Made by a program: the position numbers and the translations under genes. The notes under the pieces were generated by a model that made no database searches, was not told the DNA's origin, and was given only the letters and a program-made list of their open reading frames with translations. A DNA stretch of 64,000 bases from Inia geoffrensis (Eukaryota; Chordata; Mammalia; Artiodactyla; Iniidae), in assembly GCA_036417435.1 (NCBI GenBank), contig CM070899.1:70748501-70812500 (forward strand), given 5' to 3'. This document shows positions 1 through 11,331 of the stretch, in pieces; within the stretch, counting starts at the first letter, position 1; each line of letters opens with the position of its first letter.

Positions 1-753
1 CAAGAGGGGCCAGAGCGTGCACCTCGTGTTGGTCGGGCATGTGCTTGGGGCAGTCCTGGCTTCAGTCAGAGTTCCAGACCACTCCCAATCTGCCTCCTCC
101 AGGAGTGCCAGTGATGGCTGCCCTCACCCTGTTCAGATGTTGTGCTAGGTAGGTCTCAGCCAGCTCCTTCCCCCACAACTGAGCACTCTTCTCAGCAATG
201 GCATCTTTCTCCCTACCTGGGGAGCTGTGCTGCAGAGCCAGAGGTGCCAGACTGGGCTCTCGACTTGGGCCAGAGTGTATGCTGGGGCAATTGTGGGAAA
301 CTAGCCAGAGTCCTGAGCAGTCTCAATCTGGTTCCTCTGTTTTGGGAGCAAGCAATAATATGTGCACTCTTCACAAGCAGAGTTCAAGTTTCACACAGCC
401 CCTCTGCCAGTCCAGCTGGTCTTCAAACCAGCCAAGGGAACTCATCTTTCTCGTGTTGGACCCCGGGACTGGGGTGCCCAATGTGTGGTTTAAACCGTTC
501 ACTCCCCAAGGAGGATCTCCCAGCCTATGTAATCCTCCCCGCACTCTGTGTCATCTCATAGGGGCACAGGTACTGACCTGATTGCTTCTTTTCCTTTCTA
601 CCTGAATATGTGTGGATGTTTCTTTACAGGATTGGTTATAGAAAAGTCTTTCTGCCAGTCTCCACTTTGTATTCAGTAAGAATTGCTCCACATGTAGATG
701 CAGCTTTGGATAGGTGAGCTCAGTGTCCTCCTACTCTGCCGTCTTGATCAAGT
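1..753 (-). mobile_element. L1 5' UTR, truncated by the window edge
   Basis: This GC-richer block is the 5' UTR of a minus-strand L1 whose body lies left of the window. Its right end reads, on the minus strand, CTTGATCAAGACGGCAGAGTAG, the usual start of a mammalian L1 RNA. The AAGACGGC there (738-745) is a one-base variant of the AAGATGGC YY1-type site found at L1 starts. The stretch near 660-715 (Gln/Cys-coding on one frame, 'CCACATGTAGATGCA') also resembles the start of the younger L1 at 39.9 kb. Two frames of 127 and 139 codons occur here but show no protein family and are treated as chance frames in GC-rich DNA. Orientation is secure; the subfamily is not named. Confidence 0.75.
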
Positions 754-1264
754 GTCCATAGTTTTGACCTGTGTCTATGAGCATACGTGCTTTAACTTGA
801 TTCATTTTGTGCATCCGTTAGCAAGATGTGTCCTAAGGTAATTGTTTCTTCACTTTATGCCATTTCAGCTTATGAAAGATTTCATAGGAACCCTGTACTT
901 TCAGATAGTGGGGGAAATGTGTATATTGCTTTGCACTCAGTTGGGGTTCTGTAAAATTCCTGAGTAACTGTAGCTTTTATATCCTTTGATTTCCTAGCAA
1001 AAATACATCTATGTGCTTAATAGTTCCTGGGTAATTTCATAGCATTTATGCAGCTTTAAATAGTGAGGAAGAAAATCAAAAGAAATGTTCCAGGATAAGT
1101 TCCTCTAAAGAAAAATATTTTTCTCCTTTCTCTCTTGGACCAGGACTGACTCATGATTTTTTGTAAGGAAAAAAATGAATACTGGGATTAATGATTTTTT
1201 CTTTTCTGCCAGTAAGATGTTGTAAAATACAAGGTATGGCTATCACTATATTTTCCTTTCCTTC
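754..1264. other. intergenic, no feature seen
   Basis: AT-rich sequence between the L1 5' UTR and the SINE. I see no repeat family, coding frame or motif that I can support. Confidence 0.5.
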
Positions 1265-1394
1265 TTTTTTTTTTTTTTTTTTTTTGGTCACACCACTGGG
1301 CATGTGAGATCTTAGCTCCCTGACCATGGATAGAATCCCACACCCCCTGCAGTGGAAGCGTGGATTCTTAACCACTGGACTGCCAGGGAAGTCC
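1265..1394 (-). mobile_element. tRNA-derived SINE, CHR-1-like
   Basis: On the minus strand the element opens with a GGACTTCCCTGGCAGTCCAG head, continues with a degenerate tRNA-like region, and ends in an A tail (T run 1265-1285 on the plus strand). It is about 130 bp, shorter and more diverged than the three CHR-2 copies in this window. The 9-base word GCTATCACT flanks it at 1239-1247 and 1396-1404, consistent with a target-site duplication of at least that length. The head matches the older CHR-1 class of whale and hippo SINEs; the subfamily name is inferred from memory of the consensus. Confidence 0.8.
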
Positions 1395-2305
1395 TGCTAT
1401 CACTTTTTTGACTTCTCTGATTCCTCAATACACAGAGTGCATTTGGTTTGGAAAAAAACAAGTTAATTCCCATTAAGTGCAGGATGTAAACAAGTATAGT
1501 CTTGCAAATATGTCCCAAAGATACAGTGGAAGGTGAACTTAGTTAATATGTAGTTAATAAATAGGCAATCAAGGAAGTAAGTTTATCTTTTTTCATCCAA
1601 CTCAGGAATGGAAAAAATGTTTCAAACATGTCATTTAACTCTGCTGAGGGTCCAGCTATCCAGGTTTGCCTGGGACTGGAGTGATGAAGAGTGAAAACTC
1701 TGGCTGGGTCAATTTCCTATTGTTGCTTAACAAACATCAACAAAACATGAATGGCATTCAACATTACACCCTTATTCTTTAATCACAAGTCTGCAGGTCA
1801 GCTGGGTGAGTTTCTGGGTTTGGCTTTACCTGTTTCAATCCAGAATGTAGGCTGAAGAGGAAACAGCTACCTGGGGCATATTCTTTTCATAACAGAATTT
1901 GAACTCTACCAGCAGATTAAGCAAAAACATACTCAACTTCTTAAGACCTAAGCTTGTCATGGGTACACTGTCACTTGCACATATGTAGAATAGAGCAGAG
2001 CAAGTTAATTGCTTAAGTCCAACTTAAAAGAAATGGAGATGTGAATATATGCTAAACAATAAACAACAATGGTAAAATTGATATAATTTTTTTAGTATAC
2101 TAGAAAGGTTAGTAGGTAGGTTAATATACTAGAAAGTTTTGTGCTTCTTTGAGCAGTAAATTCATTTTTTTTAACTTAAAAGATTTTGTTATTCCTTACA
2201 TGCATTATTTCTAACTTAGAGTTGAATTTAAATGATTTTTTTGATGTAGTTATCTAAATTCAGTTGCCTTGAAGCCATCTAAACGTTTTTCTCTCTCATT
2301 TAACA
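1395..2305. other. intergenic with one unnamed old repeat
   Basis: The block from about 1700 to 1990 contains 'CTATTGTTGCTTAACAAA' and 'AAGTCTGCAGGTCAGCTGGG', phrases common in an old dispersed mammalian repeat, but I cannot name the family. The rest appears unique and AT-rich. Confidence 0.4.
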
Positions 2306-2458
2306 CGGCCAGATAAAATATAGGGCACCTAATAAAATTTGAATTTCAGATAAACAACGAATAAATTTTTCATATAAGTATGTTCTAAATTTGTGTTGTA
2401 TATCTGAAATACAAATTGAACTGAACATTCTGTATTTTTATTTGCTAAGTCAAGCAAC
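2306..2458. mobile_element. palindromic DNA-transposon remnant (MER53-like MITE)
   Basis: Two inverted arms face each other: 2311-2352 (AGATAAAATATAGGGCACC... to TTTCAGATA) and 2401-2458 (TATCTGAAAT... to TTTTTATTTGCTAAGT). The inner arm ends TTTCAGATA and TATCTGAAA are exact reverse complements; the outer arms differ by substitutions and small indels. Such nearly full-length palindromes of about 190 bp are typical of the MER53 type of non-autonomous DNA element. The family name is from memory; the palindrome itself is visible. Confidence 0.65.
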
Positions 2459-5400
2459 ATATTCCCACTTAAACAATGTGTTTGATCAACATCCTTTGGA
2501 TTGATTAATAAGTTCTTACTATGAGTCAGATAACTTCCAAGGATACAGAGAGTACAAGCTCCTGACCCCAAGAAGCTTAGTGTGGACTGAGAAATCCATG
2601 ATTACACTACGTATGATAAAGTCTGTGAATGGCTTAAGTATATTATGCTATTGGAGCACATGAAGGGACACTTGACCAGGAGTGGGAAGGTTAAATAAGG
2701 TTTTTTAATGTAGATATTTAGTGAAAATACTAGGTCAAATTAAATACCAGTTATAACAGGTACATGAACCTGGTAGGCGATTCAACTTTTCATGAAAATA
2801 AAATATGGTTTCTGCTCTAGAAGGTGTCACTAGATGTCTATACAGCAAGGATATTTTATTACTAATTGTTATGGAGAGTGTTGCTTTCTTAAATTTGCAA
2901 AGTTGAAGAATTTGACTGAGTTCCAGAAATCTGAGTTTCTCCCCCTACTTCTTCAGCAATGTTACCTTCGTGTTTTTCCTTACTACAGTTTTTATTACCA
3001 TTAACATTAGTCCACATTTTACAGCAGTCTAATATTTTATTGTAAAAATAATTTTCATTTACGTTATTTAACTGTAAGTTATCAACTCTGTGAAGAGTAT
3101 TGTTATGGCGTTTTGTATTGAATGCATCAGAAGCCCAGAGAATCTAAAATAACATACTTTTAGTCATAAAACTAATGTGTCTTAAGTCTTGATTTTAACT
3201 TAAATCATCTGATTCCATTTACTTTGTTCTTTATCTTCCATGGTAATGTATTGATTCTCTTTCATCTCACAGTGTGTTAGGCCTACAGATATGAATTACA
3301 CAAGTGTGGGGATATTAGGCAGTCAGGAGAATGGACCAGAATTTCTTTGCTGAATTTGGTTCCATACACCAAACGTAGTATGCGATGCTCATCACAATAA
3401 TTGAACTTTTATTATTTTCAGCTGTCAATCTCAAAGCAGCTTAGTTGGAACAACTATAAGAAAGGAGGGAAAGGGTTTGTGATCTCATCAAATTTAATTC
3501 TTTACCGGGCCAGGATTATTACATTTCACCATCCCCATTGCATTTTTATTCCCCTCCTGGATTTTGTCTAATATATTTTATGACATTACTGTAGAATTGA
3601 GATCTAAAGAAATTATCAGAAGACTACCTGTAAAAACCAATTTTGAGTGGATTGTGATACATTATCTTAAAACTTCATTTTAATTGCTATCTGCTTTTAA
3701 ATGAAATTGAGTTCCTCAATTTACAGAATAAAATCTAGAAATATCATCTAATATGTTTAATATTCAGAATGCATAACCTAATTTAATCAGTTGTGAGTGC
3801 TAGACATTCAAATGAATAAACTGCACATACATAATCAACAATATATTATTTCTAATTGAGTTAAATGCCGAAATGAATTTAGTTTATTCTGCAATGTTGA
3901 ATATGTTTGTAGTTCAAATGCTGTAGGAGACAATGGTATGGAAAAAGTTTTAATATTATTCACAGTATATTTATTAAATATATACTATGTGCAGTCACTG
4001 AGATGGATTATAGAAAGGATTTTTTAATTCTTCGAATGTAATCTCGTTTTACCGATGACTGACTCAAAGATCTTTTTCACAAGCTCCCTATAACAAACAA
4101 GGATTTTGCTTTTTGATATTACTGATAATATTCAGTCATATTTAGACTCTCAAAATCTGTACTGGACCTAAAATCCTTAGATTAATTATTCAACCAGTCT
4201 TTCTTTCACATGACGTGATGTAACAGGAGGAGGTGTCTGTAGGGAAAAAAAACTCTACTATAGTTATTTTCACAAAATATATAATTTTCTTGGTACAGCA
4301 AAAGCACTGAGAATACACTAGTGAGGTGGTCAAACGGTAGGTATTTCATTGGTAGTCCAACTTTGGCCTTGTGATTTGAGGCACGGGCAAAAATAGATCT
4401 CGTTTTAGAAATTTCAGGGGAATGTAGCATCAAGAATCAGAGCTCAAAACGTGTCGTCTCAGATCTCTAAAATCAGTTACTGTTTTGTTGGAGACCCTGA
4501 TTTTTCTCTGACCAGATACTTGCATACACTCACTTTTTCCATTGGGGTATTTTGAAGTCCTCACAAGTTCTATTTTGTATTCTGGCCTGAGGAATGAACC
4601 AAGTGAAGTGACCTGTTTTAAGCATGGTGGAGTGAAGTAGTGATGTAGACTTAACCAAAAGATAGAGTAAACAGTAAGACTTGTATTTGGTTTCCCTCTT
4701 TCTGAGTAATGTCACATTGTTCATTCTTTGAAATAATGACACTTTCATGTTACTGTTAGCATGTAACAGAATTTAAACAAAATTTTTAAATGTCATCGTG
4801 GTGCTCTTCCAGATGTAACACAACTATTTCTGAGATTCTCTCATGTTTAGCCAGCTTACCTAGGCATACTCTAGTTACTTATGCACTATTTGTTACACTA
4901 AACTACCATATTTATGCATTTTACTGAAAGTTTGTTATATGACCACAATAAAACAGAGCTCAAAATAATGTTCTGCACTTGCACTTCATCAAAGGTACGT
5001 TTCTGGAATAGAATAACTGACATAACAAAGTAATTTCATCTACAATATTAGAAAGTCAGTGAGACTCAAAAACAAGTGTAGTTAACTAGAGTCAGAACTA
5101 GGTTCTAGCTCTTACTAAATTTATATTGCTAAGAAATTCCCCCAGGCTTCCATTTTCATCAAAAATATTACCTGCACAGCTCAACGAATTCTGAGTATCA
5201 AATGACATAGTGTGTATTAACTAGAAAATGGTAAAGTACATCAAATATACATGCTGCCATCCATATTTTTACAAAGAATTTCTGTTGCATAGATCTTGAG
5301 CAAAGGTTTTAATGAATCTTGAATTTGTCAAGAGAAATTACTAAAGTCTAAAATGTGTGAACACTTTATATCACAAATTCATTATCTATATGCTGAATGC

Positions 5401-6430
5401 TGCCCATCATTTTATTTTCTTATATAATATTAGCTTCCTGTCCATTGATATAGGAAGACTATAGTTCTGTGAAAGAGGTGGAGTAGAGAGGAAACTTTCT
5501 TGGACTTTGCTTCTCTTGTTTTCTTATCACTCTACAGTGTATTGAAAAAGACAGTGATTAACCCAGCATTGCATGGGAATAATTAATAATGTTAAGTAAA
5601 TGCTAGACCAATTACATTTATCTATCTCTCTTGTGATAAAGTTAGAACATTATTCTTTAATATTCTTCTTTAATGCACCTAGTGCATTAAACAATATCAA
5701 AATCTCTACTGGATCAGCATTTTGGAGAAACCTATAAGTAATATTGAGATTGGATAATCCACATACAATATTTTTTATTTTCCAGTCTGGCAGTGGTAGT
5801 TGAAATTCCTGACTTTGATGCCCAGATATCTTTTTTTGCCTTTCTTTCCCATGTGTACATCTATAGACTTTGATCATTCCTTAAATGATCATGGTCCGAG
5901 GACCTGAGTCCTTTTTACTGTTCACTCTACATTGTGTCTCTTAGATGAGATATTTAAAACCGTACCTTCACCAATGACTTCTCAGCTATCTTTCAGACCA
6001 ATATGATGCAAGTTCTTAATATCTCTTTTAGGATCTTCTATAGCATATTAATGTTCCTAGGATGAATGAACTATCATCCTTTCTCTCCAAACTGTTTTTT
6101 CTTTCTGTATTCATATCTTCATAGATTAATCCATTGTAGTATTTAGCCTGACGTTTTGGATAGATTCATGGAATTCATGAAATAGTATGAATCCCTTTTA
6201 GTCATAGGGCAGGGGTTAATCAGATTCTTAAAGAAGTCTATAACCCCAAAATGTTAAGAATAGCTATGTTATATAAATAAATCAGAAACATTGAGCTACT
6301 GTACCCTACTTCATATTACTAAATCTCTATATTCTATCAGGTATTAATATGTACAGATTAATACCTGAATGCTCTGCTGTATTCCTATCATCACAGCCTT
6401 AACTGAAACTATCCTTCTGATTTGAATTTT
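2459..6430. other. intergenic, AT-rich, mostly unique
   Basis: No coding region is supported; the longest frames here are about 75 codons and unremarkable. Around 5090-5220 there is weak MIR-like wording (a TTCTAGCTC...CCATTTTCATC order). The block 5880-6430 may be the upstream part of the L2 that is clear from 6431 onward. Both assignments are tentative. Confidence 0.4.
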
Positions 6431-7155
6431 TGCAAGTGTCTTCTGGTTAATCTCTTTACTCCCTGCCCCTCCAGTCCTCTATGCTGCTGCTGAAATGTCC
6501 TTTCTAAATTTTATATTTGACTGTGTCATTTCCCTGCTCAGAATCCATCAATAGGCCCCATTTAGCTTTCTGAGAGGATTTTAAGGATCAGAAGGTCTGC
6601 AGTGTCTGAGATTGCCTCCTTTCTTGCACATTCAGTTTAGAATCTTTGCTACAATGAGATGCAGGTACTGAAGAGCATGTATTTTTCAGGTGAGGTATAC
6701 TGGGCAAAAACTAAAAGATGATGTTATGTATATTATTGGCCTCTCCCTACCTCTCTAGCTTTATTTCTCACCATTCATATTTATACATTCTTTCAACCAG
6801 CACATTGAACTTAGTGAAGTTATTCAAATATTGACCATATTTTTCCATTGCCTTTCAATGTGTTGTTACCTCTGACATGTCCTTCCCAACGTTATTTACC
6901 TACCTGACTTCTAATAGTTCTTTAAATTTCAGCTTATGTTTTACTTCTTTCTCTTTTCCTCAGTATTATTTAGCGTACCGGTTTATGTGCTCCAAGAGTA
7001 TTCTTGGCATACTTGTACCACTGCATTTATTACTATGTTGTCATCATGAACAAATAATCTTTGCCCTTCAGTAGACTATAAACTGAGCATAATGGAGACC
7101 TTTTTATCTACAGTGATGTTGACACAATAAATTTTTTTGAATGAATGAATGAATT
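6431..7155 (+). mobile_element. L2 LINE, 3' portion
   Basis: The order of phrases follows the L2 3' region: 'TGCTGCTGAAATGTCCTTTCTAAA', 'GACTGTGTCATTTCCCTGCTCA', 'GACTATAAACTGAG', and a terminal 'AATAAATTTTTTTGAATGAATGAATGAA' (7127-7153). The last part is the short-repeat tail that L2 uses instead of a poly(A) tract. Divergence is high, as expected for a repeat that predates placental radiation. No reading frame remains. Confidence 0.7.
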
Positions 7156-8375
7156 TTTGTTCTATCATTCATCAGCTATGTGACCTTGAGTAAAAATATA
7201 ACCTAAATTCACTCAGCATTGTGTTATCGTTCTCAATGCTATTTTTCTTATCAGTCATATACGAATAATAATAGTGTCTGCTTTAAAGAGCTATTTTAAA
7301 ACAAATTAGATGATAATCTATTATGAGTTATGTCATGCCATCACATTCTGATAATGTTCTAGAATTTGCAAGTGAGTTTTACTACAAATTAATCTGTGCT
7401 TATTCACATATTGTTGTTTGGAAGTTAGGTATAGTCAAATGCTAGATGTCCCTGAAATGCACACCAGAATGAGCCACATAGAAACCTTACCCCATCTCAT
7501 GCATCATGGCAGGGGAAGAAGGGTGACTACTTATCTGCCCTATGATTGTGCTCCATAAAAGTGTATTTCCTCCTCTCTTTTACAGACTTCACTTTCCTGA
7601 AAAGCATGATTAAGAAAATATTTTAAATGATTATTAAGATTACAGAAGCATTTATGAGAGTGGAGAGGGTTATATATGACAAGCAACCAGAAACTGATGT
7701 TTACAATGATGCCTTTCTTAACTCTTCAGTTACATACTTTAAATTCCAACACCTTAGCCAGGTAAGGAGGTCCTATTAACTGTTCCAATTACTTCTGAAT
7801 ATTTGAATTTTTTTAAAGTTTTGAAAATCAGCTTCAGAAACAGTGAACAAATTTCTTTCACCTTAAGTATAGCGATATGAAGAGAAGATGGATAAAATGA
7901 AGGAGCTGGGTGAAATACAACATGAGATAGAAATAGGATGAGGAACTCTGTGAGCCAGCTGTAAAGCACTGATACCTTGCATAGGCCATGGTGGAAGTAT
8001 TTACATCATGAAAACTGGCAAAGGCTAAAATAAGGAATTCCCCTTCTCTCTCCAAGAACCAGTTTACCAATGCCACCACTGGCAATTGGGAGAAATGGAA
8101 GGGAGATTCAGAAGGGATAGTCATGGCTAAATGCTGAAGAATCTGAATTCTAGCAAACTTTATAATGCCAAATAAATACTCTTGGTGCTTCCCACCTAGA
8201 GATTTATTTGTAGAAGCTATATGAGCTTTAAAATCAGGAGTTGTTTACCTAATAAACATATTGTAACTCAATTAAAATTAAATTATGCTTTTATGCATAT
8301 GCATGGAAAATAAAAACTATCATTTTCTGAAGAGTTACCTAAAAGAAAATGGGAAAAAAAACAAAATTGAATAAT
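7156..8375. other. intergenic with a weak MIR-like piece
   Basis: The start (about 7160-7330) has 'CAGCTATGTGACCTTGAGTAAA' and 'AATAATAATAGTGTCTGC', the order expected of a plus-strand MIR core. The remainder to the L1 boundary is AT-rich without a supported feature; the frames of 71 and 88 codons on the minus strand are not recognised. Confidence 0.45.
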
Positions 8376-9925
8376 TTATCCTGACCTATGGTCATGTTTT
8401 GTAATGAGCTTATTTTTTAGAGGAGTCTTAGGTTCATAGATACGTTGAGCAGGAAGTATAGAGAGTTCCCATGTACGCCCTGCCCGCACACAAGCATAAC
8501 CTGTCCCACTATCAACATCCTGTACCAGAGCAATACATTTCTTACAATTGATGAGCCTACATGTCATCATCACCTAAAGTTCATAGTTTACATTAGGGTT
8601 AGCTCTTGTTGGTGTATATTCTATGGATTTTAACATATGTGTAGTGACATACATGCCCAATTATAGTATCACACAGAATATTTTCACTGTCCCCCAAATC
8701 CTCTATGCTCCACCAATTTATCCCTCCTTCCCCTCCTAACCCCCTGGAAATCACTGATCTTTTTACCATTTCTATAGTTTGCCTTTTTCAGAATATCACG
8801 TAATTGGAATAATACACCATGTGCTCTCTTTTCAGAATGGCTTCTTTCCCTTAATGCTATGCGTATAAGTTTCCTCTTTGTCTTTTCATGGACTGATAGC
8901 TCATTTCTTTTTAGTGTTGAATAATATTTTGTTGTCTGGATGTACTGCCGTTTATCCACTCACCTACTGAAGGACATCTTGGTTGCTTCCAAATTTTGGC
9001 AATCATGAATAAAGTTGCTGTGAACATCTATGTTCCAGTTTTTGTGTGGACATAACTTTAAAATTTTTTTAAATTAAAATTTTTTAAAATTAATTTTTAT
9101 TGGAGTATAGTTGCTTTACAATGTTGTATTAGTTTCTGGCGTACAGGAAAGTGAATCAGTTATACATATATCCCCTCTTTTTAGATTTCCTTCCCATTTA
9201 GGTCACCACAGAGCATTGAGTAGAGTTCCCTGTACTATACAGTAGGTTCTCATTAGTTATCTACTTTATACATAGTAGTATATATATGTCAATCTCTATC
9301 TCCCAAGTCATCCCACCCCATCCCCCTCCCTTGGTATCCATAAGTTTGTTCTCTACATCTGTGTCTCTATTTCTGCTTTGCAAAGAAGTTCATCTGTACC
9401 ATTTTTCTAGAGTCTGTGTGGGCATAAATTTTCAGCTCATCGTAGGTAAATACCAAGGAGTGCAATTGCTGGATTGCATGGTAAGACTATGTTTAATTTT
9501 CTAAGAAACAGCCAAACTGTCTTCCAAAGTGGCTGCACCATTCTGCATTATCATGAGCAATGAAGGGGAGTTTCTGTGGCTCCACATTCTTGTCAGCATT
9601 TGGTGTTGTCACTATTCTAGACTTTCGGCATTCTAAAAGGTATGTAATGGGTAGCTCATTTTTAAAAAATTTGTATTACCCTGATGACCTATGATATTAA
9701 GCATTTTTTCATATGCTTATTTGCCATCTGTGTATATTCTTTGGTGAGGTATCTGGTCAGATATTTTGCCCTTTTTAAAATCAAGTCTTTTATTTTTTAT
9801 TGTTGAGTTTTCAGAGTTCTTTGCATATTTTGGGAAACAGTACTTTACCAAATAAATCCTTTGCTAATTTTTCTCCCAGTCTGTAGCTTGTTTTCTCATC
9901 CTCTTAATCCCTGACACATTTTACA
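8376..9925 (-). mobile_element. old L1 (L1M-type), 3' UTR and ORF2 end, split
   Basis: The minus-strand L1 runs from its 3' UTR (8376-9060) to the ORF2 C-terminal region (9415-9925). Its coding sense is broken throughout. It is interrupted by a younger L1 tail at 9061-9414, across which the old sequence resumes after an 18-base duplication. Landmarks include 'GGGCATAAATTTTCAGCTC' followed by the GGATTGCATGG stretch seen in old mammalian L1s, and a 'GCATTTTTTCATATGCTTATTTGCC' stretch upstream of it. Confidence 0.75.
9061..9414 (-). mobile_element. 5'-truncated L1 nested in an older L1
   Basis: A 354-bp L1 3' end in minus orientation, starting with AT-rich tail sequence and 'TTTTTATTGGAGTATAGTTG', the reverse of an L1 terminus with a CCAATAAAA-type poly(A) signal. 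It is flanked by TGTGTGGACATAACTTTA (9043-9060) and TGTGTGGGCATAAATTTT (9415-9432), an 18-base target duplication with 3 differences. Its 3' UTR differs from that of the 32.5-kb element, so it belongs to an earlier subfamily. Confidence 0.85.
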
Positions 9926-9938
9926 CTGCTTTCAAGAA

Positions 9939-10231
9939 GGATGTGGGGAGGGGAAGGGTAGGCTGTGGCAAAGAGAGTGGCATGGACCTATATACGCTAC
10001 CAAACATAGAATAGATAGCTAGTGGAAAGCAGCCGTATAGAACAGGGAGATCGCTGGGTGCTTTGTGACCACCTAGAGGGGTGGGATAGGGAGGGTGGGA
10101 GGGAGGGAGATGCAAGAAGGAAGAGATATGGGAACATGTGTATATGTATAACTGATTCACTTTGTTATACAGCAGAAACTAACACACAATTGTAAAGCAA
10201 TTATACTCCAATAAAGATGTTTAAAAAAAAA
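9939..10231 (+). mobile_element. 5'-truncated young L1 3' end
   Basis: Only about 290 bp of L1 3' UTR is present, in plus orientation. It carries 'GAGTGGCATGGACC', the G-rich tract (10078-10107), 'TTGTAAAGCAATTATACTCC', an AATAAA signal (10210-10215) and a short A tail. It closely matches the 3' UTRs at 22.1-22.4 kb (plus) and 32.5-32.8 kb (minus). I could not define a target-site duplication. Confidence 0.85.
10078..10107 (+). other. G-rich tract with G-quadruplex potential
   Basis: Seven runs of three or four G occur within 30 bases, separated by loops of 1-3 bases. This is the L1 3' UTR purine tract; comparable tracts sit at 22295-22315 (plus) and, as C runs, at 32596-32625 and 54886-54916. 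Confidence 0.75.
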
Positions 10232-10479
10232 GAATTATATATTTCTGCTTGTTATAGATAAAAAATGTCCAGAGTATAGTTTTAAAACAATATTGAATGT
10301 TAGCGTTTTAAACAAGTATTAGTTTGAACCATAGGTAATTATTCTTTTCATAGGTCAAAAACTGATAGGAAGTCTTGCTGTTCATGAATTTAACGCTCTA
10401 AGGTTTTGATTTCTGGATTTCTTAAATAAGTAAATTTTAGGTTTAGGTTTAAGTGTTAAAAAAATAATATTCTAAGGCG

Positions 10480-10683
10480 AGAGGATCTCTCCCTGTCCGC
10501 ACTATTGATCTCTGGACTGGATGATACTTTTTTATGCAGGGTTTCCTGTGCATTGTAGGTTTAGCCACATTCCTGACCTCTAGGCACTGGAAACTTCTCA
10601 CCCAAAGTTGTAACAACCAAAAAATACCAGAAGTTTCCAAATGTCTTTTGAGGGTTAAAAACATCCCCAATTGAAAACCATTG
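10480..10683 (-). mobile_element. MER20 (hAT-Charlie) remnant
   Basis: Read on the minus strand, it starts near CAATGGTTTTCAATTGGGG and passes through a 'GTTGTTACAAC' region, 'CTACAATGCACAGGA' and 'ATCAATAGTGC'. This is the order in MER20, a 219-bp non-autonomous hAT element of placental mammals. The 5' terminal CAGTGGTTCTCAA is recognisable with changes. About 200 bp remain, so the copy is close to full length. Confidence 0.8.
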
Positions 10684-11114
10684 TTCTAAGGATACCCTAC
10701 TTTGATAATGGCTTAGTTTTAGGAAAATATTCTTACCTATCACATACACACAAGAGCATATACAAACAATTTGTTTGATCTGTTTCAGATCTTAAACAGG
10801 AGCTCTCAGCTTCTAGGAATAAACTGATTAAAACACTTAGCATCATTAATGGTCTTTAAATCAGACAGAGACTAAAGGAGTTGCTAAATTTTGACAGTTA
10901 CTTTTCCCGTAATACAATTTATTTTTACAACTTTATTGAGATATAATTGACAAAAAATTGTAATGTATTTAAAGTGTACAATGTGATGATTTTAATATAC
11001 ATGTATGTATACATTTTGACGGACTCCCAAACATCAAGTTAATTAACACATCCATCACAGTATTATCAACCATAGTACCTATGTTATACATTAGATCCTT
11101 AGACCTTACTTATC

Positions 11115-11331
11115 TTTTTTTTTTTTTTTTTTTTTTTTGTGGTACGTGGGCCTCTCACTGTTGTGGCCTCTCCCATTGCGGAGCACAGGCTCCGGACGCG
11201 CAGGCTCAGCGGCCATGGCTTACGGGCCCAGCCGCTCTGCGGCATGTGGGATCCTCTCGGACCGGGGCACGAACCCGTGTCCCCTGCATCGACAGGCAGA
11301 CTCTCAACCACTGCGCCACCAGGGAAACCCA
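11115..11331 (-). mobile_element. CHR-2 SINE
   Basis: On the minus strand it starts GGGTTTCCCTGGTGGCGCAG and ends in about 24 A (T run 11115-11138). The pol III A box (TGGCGCAGTGG) and B box (GGTTCGTGCCC) are both visible, followed by a GC-rich unit with CCGCAGAGCGGCTGG. The flanks ACCTTACTTATC (11103-11114) and ACCTTACTTACC (11332-11343) form a 12-base duplication with one difference. It sits in the 3' UTR of an old L1. Reading frames across it come from the SINE sequence and are not genes. Confidence 0.95.

Noticed and set aside
142..581. Frames of 139 and 127 codons at the left edge
   Set aside because: Two overlapping frames in a GC-rich L1 5' UTR, no domain, no conserved start.
11115..11331. 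tRNA gene, because of the A and B boxes
   Set aside because: The boxes belong to the tRNA-derived SINE head; no cloverleaf or CCA-type acceptor stem and flanked by a target duplication and A tail.
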